Made by a program: the position numbers and the translations under genes. DNA of 6,235 bases from Yoonia sp. (GTDB lineage Bacteria; Pseudomonadota; Alphaproteobacteria; Rhodobacterales; Rhodobacteraceae), in the NCBI GenBank assembly GCA_028822885.1, contig JAPKCP010000193.1:1-6235 (forward strand), written 5' to 3'. A model generated the notes under the pieces. It saw only the letters and a program-made list of their open reading frames with translations, searched no databases and had not been told where the DNA came from. Positions 1-5,144 of the stretch are shown piece by piece. Position 1 is the first letter of the stretch. The number at the start of each line of letters is the position of its first letter.

Positions 1-107
1 GGTTGAGATGCAAAAGCGTTAACGTCCCCTCCGAACCCGTTTGGGGAAATGTTTGCACCGCTCGCTTTGTTGGGCTATCGCATCCTCAAATCATGGGGGA
101 TCAGATC
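1..107 (+). other. Upstream region of purM (partial at window edge)
   Basis: This is non-coding sequence ahead of purM. The purM frame stays open to the window edge, but nothing upstream of the chosen ATG looks like PurM. There is a perfect 8-bp palindrome CGTTAACG at 17-24. A weak promoter-like pair, TTTGCA (52-57) and TATCGC (76-81) with an 18-nt spacer, would place transcription start near 88, but the matches are poor (4/6 and 3/6). No complete PurR-type box (ANGCAANCGNTTNCNT) is present: ATGCAA at 8-13 begins like one, but the right half does not align. Confidence 0.4.
95..100 (+). promoter_or_regulatory. Ribosome-binding site of purM
   Basis: GGGGGA lies 7 nt before the ATG at 108 and decides the start. 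The in-frame ATG at 93 overlaps this purine run and has no such site of its own. A TTG at 3 is in frame but would add 35 residues that the family does not have. Confidence 0.6.
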
Positions 108-1151
108 ATGACCATCAAAAACGGCCTGACATATGCAGACGCGGGCGTTGATATCGACGCGGGCAACACCTTGGTTGAGCGGATTAAGCCTGCTGCCAAA
201 CGTACGAAACGGTCTGGCGTGATGGCCGGATTGGGTGGTTTTGGGGCTTTGTTTGATCTCAAAGACGCGGGTTACGTTGATCCGGTTTTGGTCGCGGCTA
301 CGGACGGTGTTGGTACGAAGCTGCGGATCGCGATTGATACTGGCAACGTTGATACCATTGGCATTGACCTCGTGGCGATGTGCGTCAACGACTTGGTCTG
401 TCAGGGTGCTGAACCATTATTCTTCCTCGATTATTTCGCGACTGGAAAACTTGAGCTTGAGTCTGCAACACGGATTATCAACGGGATCGCTGCGGGCTGT
501 GAAGCCTCTGGATGTGCGCTTATTGGTGGTGAGACAGCTGAGATGCCGGGCATGTATCACGATGGTGATTTTGATCTTGCGGGCTTTGCGGTTGGCGCGA
601 TGGAACGTGGTCGTGACCTTCCGCGCGGTGTGGCTGAAGGTGATGTCTTGCTGGGGCTCGCTTCTGACGGCGTGCATTCTAACGGCTATTCTCTGGTGCG
701 CCGTATTGTTGAGGCAAGCGGTCTGGCATGGTCGGATGACTGCCCATGGGGCGAGGGGACTTTGGGCGCTGCTTTGCTCACCCCGACTCGGCTTTATGTG
801 AAATCGACGCTGGCGGCTGTGAAAGAAGGATCAATCCACGGATTGGCCCATATCACGGGTGGTGGTTTGACGGAAAACTTGCCGCGTGTGCTTCCCGAAG
901 GGCTTGGCGCTGATATTGATCTTGGTGCGTGGGACTTGCCGCCAGTGTTCAAGTGGTTGGCAGCGACTGGCGGAATGGCTGAGGCTGAGTTGCTGAAGAC
1001 GTTCAATGCTGGGTTGGGCATGGTTGTGATTTGTCCGGCAGATCAAGTTGAGACAGCGATGGCGACGTTGACGGCAGGCGGTGAGACTGTGTTTGAGATT
1101 GGCACAGTGACGGCGGGCGAGGGCGTCCGCTATACTGGATCGCTGCTGTGA
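108..1151 (+). CDS. purM: Phosphoribosylformylglycinamidine cyclo-ligase (AIR synthase)
   Basis: PurM closes the imidazole ring in de novo purine synthesis: FGAM + ATP gives AIR + ADP + Pi, in the cytosol. The 347-residue product matches the usual length of about 345 and is very close to the E. coli enzyme from the first residues (TYADAGVDIDAGN, 8-20). Visible motifs are the glycine-rich GLGGFGALFD (41-50), the ATP/phosphate segment TDGVGTK (65-71), MCVNDLV (91-97), GGETAEMPGMY (140-150), HSNGYSLVR (190-198) and HITGGGLTENLPR (248-260). The N-terminal AIRS fold covers roughly residues 55-160 and the C-terminal AIRS domain roughly 175-340. The start at 108 is chosen from its ribosome-binding site and from family length. 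Its stop overlaps the purN start by 4 bp (GTGA), so the two are co-transcribed and likely translationally coupled. No key residue is missing. Confidence 0.97.
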   Translation: MTIKNGLTYADAGVDIDAGNTLVERIKPAAKRTKRSGVMAGLGGFGALFDLKDAGYVDPVLVAATDGVGTKLRIAIDTGNVDTIGIDLVAMCVNDLVCQGAEPLFFLDYFATGKLELESATRIINGIAAGCEASGCALIGGETAEMPGMYHDGDFDLAGFAVGAMERGRDLPRGVAEGDVLLGLASDGVHSNGYSLVRRIVEASGLAWSDDCPWGEGTLGAALLTPTRLYVKSTLAAVKEGSIHGLAHITGGGLTENLPRVLPEGLGADIDLGAWDLPPVFKWLAATGGMAEAELLKTFNAGLGMVVICPADQVETAMATLTAGGETVFEIGTVTAGEGVRYTGSLL

Positions 1152-1747
1152 CAAAACGGGTCGCGATCCTGATTTCGGGTGGCGGCTCTAATATGGTGGC
1201 TTTGGCTGAGGCGATGGGCGGTGATTATCCGGCGCAGCCCTGTTTGGTGCTGGCCAATGATCCGAATGCCGGTGGATTAGCAAAGGCGCAAGCGATGGGA
1301 ATTCCTGTCGCTGTTGTAGATCACCGTAACTTTAAGGGCGATCGGCATGGCTTTGAAAACGAGGTACAAATTGCATTAGAAGCCACTGCACCGGACTTGA
1401 TCTGTCTGGCTGGCTTTATGCGGATTTTAACGCCTGAGTTTACGGCCGGTTGGGCCGGACGTATGCTGAACATCCATCCGTCGTTGTTGCCGAAATACAA
1501 AGGCTTGCACACCCATGCGCGTGCCTTAGCGGCTGGTGATGCAGAACACGGCTGTTCGGTACATGAGGTCACAGGCGAATTAGACGGTGGCCGGGTTCTT
1601 GGTCAAGCGCGTGTTTCGATCTTACCGGGCGATACGCCTGATGATTTGGCAGCGCGGGTTCTACCGTTAGAACATCAACTTTACCCGGCTGTTTTGAAAC
1701 GATTTGCACTGGGTGACCTTACACCCATCACGCTTGGTGGGACTTGA
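1148..1747 (+). CDS. purN: Phosphoribosylglycinamide formyltransferase (GAR transformylase)
   Basis: PurN transfers a formyl group from 10-formyltetrahydrofolate to GAR, giving FGAR, in de novo purine synthesis. The 199-residue product is a single formyltransferase (Rossmann-like) domain of normal length. It has the phosphate-binding loop SGGGSN (10-15), NDPNAGGL (37-44) and the signature NIHPSLLPKYKGLHTH (108-123). The catalytic triad of the family is intact as N108, H110 and D146 (in ELDGGRVLG); the E. coli equivalents are N106, H108 and D144. The start is GTG, sharing GTGA with the purM stop. There is no strong ribosome-binding site of its own, which fits translational coupling to purM. 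No clear intrinsic terminator follows. Confidence 0.96.
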   Translation: MTKRVAILISGGGSNMVALAEAMGGDYPAQPCLVLANDPNAGGLAKAQAMGIPVAVVDHRNFKGDRHGFENEVQIALEATAPDLICLAGFMRILTPEFTAGWAGRMLNIHPSLLPKYKGLHTHARALAAGDAEHGCSVHEVTGELDGGRVLGQARVSILPGDTPDDLAARVLPLEHQLYPAVLKRFALGDLTPITLGGT

Positions 1748-1749
1748 CC

Positions 1750-1778
1750 TTTTCAAGCCTTCTGTGATCGCCTATCAT
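1750..1778 (+). promoter_or_regulatory. Putative sigma70-type promoter for rnd
   Basis: TTTTCA (1750-1755) and TATCAT (1773-1778) are separated by exactly 17 nt, matching the housekeeping consensus at 4/6 and 5/6 positions. Predicted transcription start is near 1785, leaving a leader of about 50 nt. The leader begins with a small hairpin (CCCAA 1785-1789 / TTGGG 1793-1797). If used, this promoter makes rnd independent of purMN. It was found by eye only. Confidence 0.4.
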
Positions 1779-1834
1779 GACATACCCAAGGTTTGGGCGG
1801 CACAAAAAGACTGAATAAAAAGAGACCAGCCCAC

Positions 1835-2992
1835 ATGAAAACAATCACCACGACTGACGCGCTCGCAGCTTTCTGTAAAGAGGCCGCGAAACGGGCCTAT
1901 GTGACTGTTGATACAGAGTTTTTGCGAGAGCGCACATATTATTCCAAGCTGTGTTTGATCCAGCTGGCTTATCAAGATGAGCATGGAGACGATGCGGTTT
2001 TGGTTGATCCTCTGGCCGGTGAATTGTCGCTGGAGCCGCTGTATGATCTGTTTCGCGACCATGGTGTTGTCAAAGTCTTCCATGCAGCCCGACAGGATCT
2101 TGAGATCTTCTATGTCGATAAGGGCGTTATTCCTGAGCCTTTGTTTGATACGCAAGTTGCGGCGATGGTCTGCGGATTTGGTGAGCAGGTTGGCTATGAA
2201 ACTCTGGTCCGTAAGATTGCAAAAGCTGATCTTGATAAGTCTTCGCGTTTTACCGATTGGTCACGTCGTCCTTTGACAGACGCACAGGCGCAATACGCAG
2301 TTGGTGATGTCACCTATTTGCGTGATATTTATGAATTTTTATCTGCGCAATTGGCCAAATCTGGTCGTGCGAAGTGGGTTCAGGAGGAACTGGGTGTCCT
2401 GCAGGACCCAGCCACCTATGAGGCGGACCCAGATGACGCTTGGAAGCGCGTCAAAACACGCAACAGCTCGGGCCGTTTTTTGGGAATCGTCCGCGAATTG
2501 GCGCGATTCCGCGAAACTTATGCGCAAGAGCGGGATGTGCCACGCAGTCGTGTCTATAAAGATGATGCTTTGGTTGAGCTGGCCTCAACAAAGCCCCAGT
2601 CCGAGCAGGATTTGGGGCGTTCACGTTTGTTGCTGAGAGAAGCCCGCCGAGGCGACATTGCTGAAGGTATTTTGACGGCTGTCAAAGTGGGTTTGGCCGT
2701 GTCAAACGATGCGTTGCCCGTGGTGGATACGAGTCGCGCAAAGATGCAGGTGAACCCTGCGATTGCGGATATGTTGCGCGTGTTGTTGAAATCGAAGTCT
2801 GAAGAGGAAGGCGTTGCACCCAAGCTTATTGCATCGTCAAGTGATCTTGATGCTTTGGCTGCCGGTCACCGCGATGTCATGGCGTTGCGCGGGTGGCGCA
2901 AAGAAGTCTTTGGCAGCGATGCATTGCTTCTGTGTGATGGTAAGATCGGCCTCAAAGTTGACGGACAAAAGGTTGTGCCTGTGACCCTCTGA
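1835..2992 (+). CDS. rnd: Ribonuclease D (3'-5' exoribonuclease)
   Basis: RNase D is a DEDD-superfamily, metal-dependent 3'-5' exonuclease that trims the 3' ends of tRNA and other small RNA precursors in the cytosol. The 385-residue product has the exonuclease fold at about 5-175 with every catalytic residue visible: Exo I D26 and E28 (VDTEFLRERTYY), Exo II D88 (FHAARQDLEIF) and Exo III Y154 and D158 (YAVGDVTYL), hence the DEDDy subtype. An HRDC RNA-binding domain follows at about 205-290, then a C-terminal region (about 300-385) corresponding to the second, divergent HRDC-like domain of the family. The ATG at 1835 is preferred over the upstream TTG at 1793 because family proteins start just before the first strand and AAAGAGA (1818-1825 area) can act as a modest ribosome-binding site. 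The 87-nt gap after purN contains a possible promoter. Confidence 0.95.
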   Translation: MKTITTTDALAAFCKEAAKRAYVTVDTEFLRERTYYSKLCLIQLAYQDEHGDDAVLVDPLAGELSLEPLYDLFRDHGVVKVFHAARQDLEIFYVDKGVIPEPLFDTQVAAMVCGFGEQVGYETLVRKIAKADLDKSSRFTDWSRRPLTDAQAQYAVGDVTYLRDIYEFLSAQLAKSGRAKWVQEELGVLQDPATYEADPDDAWKRVKTRNSSGRFLGIVRELARFRETYAQERDVPRSRVYKDDALVELASTKPQSEQDLGRSRLLLREARRGDIAEGILTAVKVGLAVSNDALPVVDTSRAKMQVNPAIADMLRVLLKSKSEEEGVAPKLIASSSDLDALAAGHRDVMALRGWRKEVFGSDALLLCDGKIGLKVDGQKVVPVTL

Positions 2993-2998
2993 CGCTTG

Positions 2999-3019
2999 GG
3001 CTGGACGTTTGTGTCAGCC
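2999..3019 (+). other. Hairpin between rnd and sufE
   Basis: GGCTG plus AC (2999-3006, with G3004 bulged) pairs with GTCAGCC (3013-3019) around the loop GTTTGT. This gives 7 base pairs starting 7 nt after the rnd stop. No T run follows, so it is not a standard intrinsic terminator. It could protect the 3' end of rnd mRNA or mark a processing site between the two genes. Confidence 0.3.
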
Positions 3020-3042
3020 GCACCTAAATCAAGCATATCTAC

Positions 3043-3047
3043 AGGAG
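3043..3047 (+). promoter_or_regulatory. Ribosome-binding site of sufE
   Basis: AGGAG lies 7 nt before the ATG at 3055. It is among the strongest ribosome-binding sites in the window and fixes the sufE start. Confidence 0.75.
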
Positions 3048-3054
3048 CGCAGTA

Positions 3055-3459
3055 ATGGCCACCGAAGCATTTGAAGACATCGCAGAGACCTTTGAATTCC
3101 TTGATGATTGGGAAGACCGCTATCGTCACGTCATCGACATGGGCAAAGCAATGCCCGTCATGGATGATGCGCTGAAAGTGCCAGCCACGAAGGTAGATGG
3201 CTGTGCCAGTCAAGTGTGGTTGCAGCCCCGGATCGCTGACGGCAAATTCTATTTTGATGGTGATAGTGACGCGATGATCGTCAAAGGGCTGATCGCTGTG
3301 TTGCAAGCACTTTATACAGGCGTTCCGGTTCAAGATATTGCTGCTGTTGATGCCCGTACCGAGTTGGGACGTCTGGGCTTAAACGATCATTTATCTGCGC
3401 AACGATCAAACGGGGTACGTGCGATGATAGAGCGTATTCAATTGGTTTCGGCGGGGTAA
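3055..3459 (+). CDS. sufE: SufE family cysteine desulfuration protein
   Basis: SufE accepts persulfide sulfur from the cysteine desulfurase SufS, stimulates it, and passes sulfur to the Suf scaffold during Fe-S cluster assembly. The 134-residue product covers the whole SufE fold and is typical in length. The acceptor cysteine is C50 in KVDGCASQVWL (46-56), equivalent to C51 of E. coli SufE. The flanking GCxSxVW motif and the C-terminal LGLNDHLSAQRSNG segment (107-120) are characteristic. It lies 62 nt after rnd on the same strand and is not next to sufBCDS, so it is a stand-alone copy. Co-transcription with rnd is possible but not shown. It faces the DUF1638 gene tail to tail, with only 8 nt between the stop codons. 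Confidence 0.94.
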   Translation: MATEAFEDIAETFEFLDDWEDRYRHVIDMGKAMPVMDDALKVPATKVDGCASQVWLQPRIADGKFYFDGDSDAMIVKGLIAVLQALYTGVPVQDIAAVDARTELGRLGLNDHLSAQRSNGVRAMIERIQLVSAG

Positions 3460-3474
3460 AAGATTTTTTAGCCC
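3454..3474. terminator. Possible bidirectional terminator hairpin between convergent genes
   Basis: GGGTAAAA (3454-3461) pairs with TTTTAgCCC (3466-3474, G3471 bulged) around a 4-nt loop. The two arms contain the stop codons of sufE (TAA 3457-3459) and of the facing DUF1638 gene (TAA on the - strand, 3470-3468). The T run lies inside the stem rather than after it, so this is not a textbook terminator, but it is the only structure separating the convergent units. Confidence 0.3.
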
Positions 3475-4082
3475 AAGCCAGTCAGTGCCGTTTCTAGATC
3501 ACCGTAACCTGTGAAGCGGCGCTCAAATGGCAGATTGAAACGTGCGGCACATGCTTTGGCTTTTTCTGTCAGTGCTGGGTCGTCAGTCTGCGCTTGATAA
3601 ACGAGCTTTGTGTAATGCCCAAAGTACATGTCTCGCAGCACGTCAAAACGGTCAGGGTATTTCGCAAAACCTAATGGTTCCCAGACGAAGGAATCAAATT
3701 GCCGGACAAGGAAATCGGTAAGGTAAAATGCTGTCATTTCGTCTTTGGCCGCAAATGCCTCATCGCCCTCAAAGAACGAATAGCAATGTGGACCCGCGAG
3801 CATTTCAACACCAAGCTCCTGGCAGGCCGTCGCGAGTTGTCCACCAGTTCCGCAGTCGGCGTAGACTACGAATATCTTAGCGTAAGTGTCACGGTATTTG
3901 GCGACGGCCTCACGTACGGCGGGTTCAATTTTGTCGGGGGTGTTGTGATAGATTGCTGGCAGGCATTGTAAGTCGAGGTGGGCCAACCCATTACGCTCTG
4001 TCACAGCTAGAATTTCACGTGCAAGCGCCCCACATGCCAACATCAGGATGCGGCCTTCGTTTGGGGGCGCGTCGCGGATCAT
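3468..4082 (-). CDS. DUF1638 domain-containing protein, function unknown
   Basis: This 204-residue soluble protein matches what I recall of the DUF1638 family, which occurs in methanogens and alphaproteobacteria and is often encoded near corrinoid proteins and cobalamin-dependent methyltransferases. Its biochemical role is not established to my knowledge. Motifs that look family-specific are MLACGALAREI (14-24), LQCLPAIYHNTPDKI (38-52), VVYADCGTGGQL (72-83), GPHCYSFFEG (97-106) and the aromatic-rich C-terminal half around 120-165. C17, C40, H46, C77, H99 and C100 sit in or beside these motifs and could form a metal or cofactor site; that is inference. The ATG overlaps the stop of the upstream microprotein gene (ATGA, 4082-4079) and lacks a ribosome-binding site, which fits translational coupling. 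An internal ATG at 4043-4041, with GAAGG about 10 nt upstream, is an alternative start that would remove 13 residues just before the conserved core. Confidence 0.85.
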   Translation of the reverse strand: MIRDAPPNEGRILMLACGALAREILAVTERNGLAHLDLQCLPAIYHNTPDKIEPAVREAVAKYRDTYAKIFVVYADCGTGGQLATACQELGVEMLAGPHCYSFFEGDEAFAAKDEMTAFYLTDFLVRQFDSFVWEPLGFAKYPDRFDVLRDMYFGHYTKLVYQAQTDDPALTEKAKACAARFNLPFERRFTGYGDLETALTGLG

Positions 4083-4237
4083 CTGGCGCGTTGGCTAAGG
4101 TAAAGACGTAGCGCCACCAAACAGATCAGGATGACCGAGATAACGGGTGTTGCTGGCATTGCGCTGATGGCCCAAGCCGTAACAGCCCCCGCGATGAGGA
4201 CCGTTGCGATGATAAGGGCAAATAGCTGGTTTGGCAT
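4079..4237 (-). CDS. Small two-helix membrane protein (52 aa), function unknown
   Basis: A 52-residue open frame (MPNQLF... to ...LSQRAR, TGA stop) fills the gap between the corrinoid and DUF1638 genes. Residues 5-24 are strongly hydrophobic (FALIIATVLIAGAV core) and residues 31-48 form a second hydrophobic stretch (PVISVILICLVALRLYL). They are joined by a short SAMPAT turn and followed by an arginine-bearing tail (R44, R50, R52). By the positive-inside rule both ends should be cytoplasmic, making an inner-membrane hairpin. Support for a real gene: GAGGA (4249-4245 on the - strand) exactly 7 nt before the ATG, and a 4-bp ATGA overlap between its stop and the DUF1638 start. I recognise no family. 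Position and coupling suggest it works with, or anchors, the DUF1638 or corrinoid protein, but that is inference. Confidence 0.75.
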   Translation of the reverse strand: MPNQLFALIIATVLIAGAVTAWAISAMPATPVISVILICLVALRLYLSQRAR

Positions 4238-4291
4238 GATAAGTTCCTCGATGGTTCCCTAATGATATGGGGTCTAATCGGGGCGTTACAA
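4238..4291 (-). other. Gap between corrinoid and microprotein genes
   Basis: These 54 nt separate the corrinoid stop (4294-4292) from the microprotein ATG. Apart from the ribosome-binding site they hold two G-rich (C-rich on the coding strand) runs at 4269-4272 and 4280-4283. There is no convincing promoter or intrinsic terminator, so read-through and a single operon are likely. Confidence 0.4.
4245..4249 (-). promoter_or_regulatory. Ribosome-binding site of the 52-aa membrane protein gene
   Basis: GAGGA on the - strand with a 7-nt spacer to the ATG at 4237. It supports translation of this very short gene and fixes its start. Confidence 0.65.
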
Positions 4292-4996
4292 TCAGGCCAT
4301 CACGCCCGCTTGGTTATGTTTACGCGCCATAAAGGTTTTTGCTGTTTCAACGGCAACGGCTGCGTCGCGACAGTAGGCGTCGGCCCCAATTGCTTTGCTG
4401 AACTCTTCATTGAGCGGTGCGCCACCGACGAGCACGATGTAATCTTCGCGAATACCTTTTTCGATCATCGTGTCGATCACGACCTTCATGTAAGGCATCG
4501 TGGTGGTGAGCAGGGCGGACATACCTAGAATATCGGGTTTTTCCGTTTCCATCGCCTCAAGATAGCCTTCGACAGCGTTGTTGATGCCAAGGTCGATGAC
4601 TTCAAAGCCAGCCCCTTCCATCATCATGCCCACAAGGTTCTTGCCGATGTCATGGATGTCGCCTTTGACAGTGCCGATAACCATCTTGCCAACCTGCGGT
4701 GCGCCAGTTTCAGCAAGAAGCGGCTTTAGAATGAACATGCCACCCTTCATTGCATTGGCGGCAAGCAGCACTTCTGGTACAAACAGGATACCGTCGCGGA
4801 AATCGTGACCAACGATGGTCATGCCGCCAACAAGCGCCTCGGTCAGGACCCGGTAGGGTGCCCAACCACGCGCCAGAAGAAGGTTTACTGATTCCTCAAT
4901 TTCTTCCTTCATGCCGTCGTAAAGGTCATCAAACATCTGTGCGACAAGGTCTTCGTCGTTGAGTTCGGACAGGATAATATCGTTTTCGTCGGACAT
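4292..4996 (-). CDS. MtbC/MttC-type corrinoid protein (methyltransferase cobalamin-binding module)
   Basis: This cytosolic corrinoid protein shuttles a methyl group on cobalamin between a substrate methyltransferase and an acceptor methyltransferase. The 234-residue product has the standard two-part layout: an N-terminal four-helix cap (about 15-100, with GWAPYRVLTEALVGGM at 44-59 and LFVPEVLLAANAM at 71-83) and a Rossmann-like B12-binding domain (about 104-225). The lower-ligand motif D-x-H-x-x-G is intact as D113, H115 and G118 in KGDIHDIGKN, followed by MSALLTTTM (159-167) and LVGGAPLN (189-196), which contact the corrin nucleotide tail in this family. GGAGA with 8-nt spacing supports the ATG at 4996. 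It heads an operon with the microprotein and the DUF1638 gene. No methyltransferase, homocysteine-binding or reactivation gene lies in the window, so the partner is unknown. In Rhodobacterales a split MetH is one candidate; methylamine, betaine or other demethylation systems are others. Confidence 0.93.
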   Translation of the reverse strand: MSDENDIILSELNDEDLVAQMFDDLYDGMKEEIEESVNLLLARGWAPYRVLTEALVGGMTIVGHDFRDGILFVPEVLLAANAMKGGMFILKPLLAETGAPQVGKMVIGTVKGDIHDIGKNLVGMMMEGAGFEVIDLGINNAVEGYLEAMETEKPDILGMSALLTTTMPYMKVVIDTMIEKGIREDYIVLVGGAPLNEEFSKAIGADAYCRDAAVAVETAKTFMARKHNQAGVMA

Positions 4997-5004
4997 GAGT
5001 CAAG

Positions 5005-5009
5005 TCTCC
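5005..5009 (-). promoter_or_regulatory. Ribosome-binding site of the corrinoid protein gene
   Basis: GGAGA on the - strand, 8 nt before the ATG at 4996. The base at 5009 is also the edge of the inverted repeat 5009-5038, so a folded leader could partly mask this site. Confidence 0.6.
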
Positions 5010-5038
5010 GGTAGAATGTGGCATTTTGCCCTATACCG
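5009..5038 (-). promoter_or_regulatory. Leader hairpin abutting the corrinoid gene's ribosome-binding site
   Basis: On the - strand, CGGTA (5038-5034) pairs with TACCG (5013-5009), enclosing a second stem GGCA (5030-5027) / TGCC (5023-5020) with an AAA loop and an asymmetric internal loop (3 and 6 nt). The outer stem ends on the first G of the ribosome-binding site. It does not match the SAM/SAH or SAM-II riboswitch consensus as I remember them. Structure seen; any regulatory role is inference. Confidence 0.3.
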
Positions 5039-5110
5039 ATATTAATGCGATAAACCGTCTAAATCTATTGAACTTTTCGCGACATCATTATGAACAATCC
5101 CGACCTTTTG

Positions 5111-5133
5111 TTGTAAATGTTCTTGTAACGTTC
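5111..5133 (+). repeat. Tandem near-repeat in the radical SAM promoter
   Basis: TTGTAAATGTTC (5111-5122) is followed directly by TTGTAACGTTC (5123-5133). The two copies differ only by a one-base indel and one substitution. The first copy contains the -35 box and the second fills the spacer up to the -10 box, a layout compatible with a repressor site, though it may be chance. Confidence 0.4.
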
Positions 5134-5139
5134 TATGAT
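5111..5139 (+). promoter_or_regulatory. Putative promoter of the radical SAM gene, probably giving a leaderless mRNA
   Basis: TTGTAA (5111-5116) and TATGAT (5134-5139) are exactly 17 nt apart and match the housekeeping consensus at 4/6 and 5/6 positions. The +1 predicted from this spacing is about 5146, one base from the A of the ATG at 5145. There is no ribosome-binding site before that ATG, which fits leaderless translation. The -35 box lies in a tandem near-repeat (5111-5133). Confidence 0.45.
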
Positions 5140-5144
5140 TGCGA

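Noticed and set aside
3..107. N-terminal extension of PurM from a TTG at 3
   Set aside because: It adds 35 residues that are absent from the family, while the ATG at 108 has a good ribosome-binding site and gives the normal length.
1785..1797. CCCAA/TTGGG hairpin as a purN terminator
   Set aside because: The stem is only 5 bp and no T run follows. It more likely lies in the rnd leader or is chance.
1775..2155. 126-codon open frame opposite the start of rnd
   Set aside because: It is antisense to the RNase D catalytic domain and has low-quality composition; explained as a shadow frame.
2866..3333. 155-codon open frame on the - strand spanning the rnd/sufE junction
   Set aside because: It is antisense to two clearly real genes and has no recognisable motif or ribosome-binding site.
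4997..5100. Promoter for the corrinoid operon on the - strand
   Set aside because: TATAGG and TAATAT hexamers are present, but neither has an acceptable -35 element at normal spacing, so no position can be supported.
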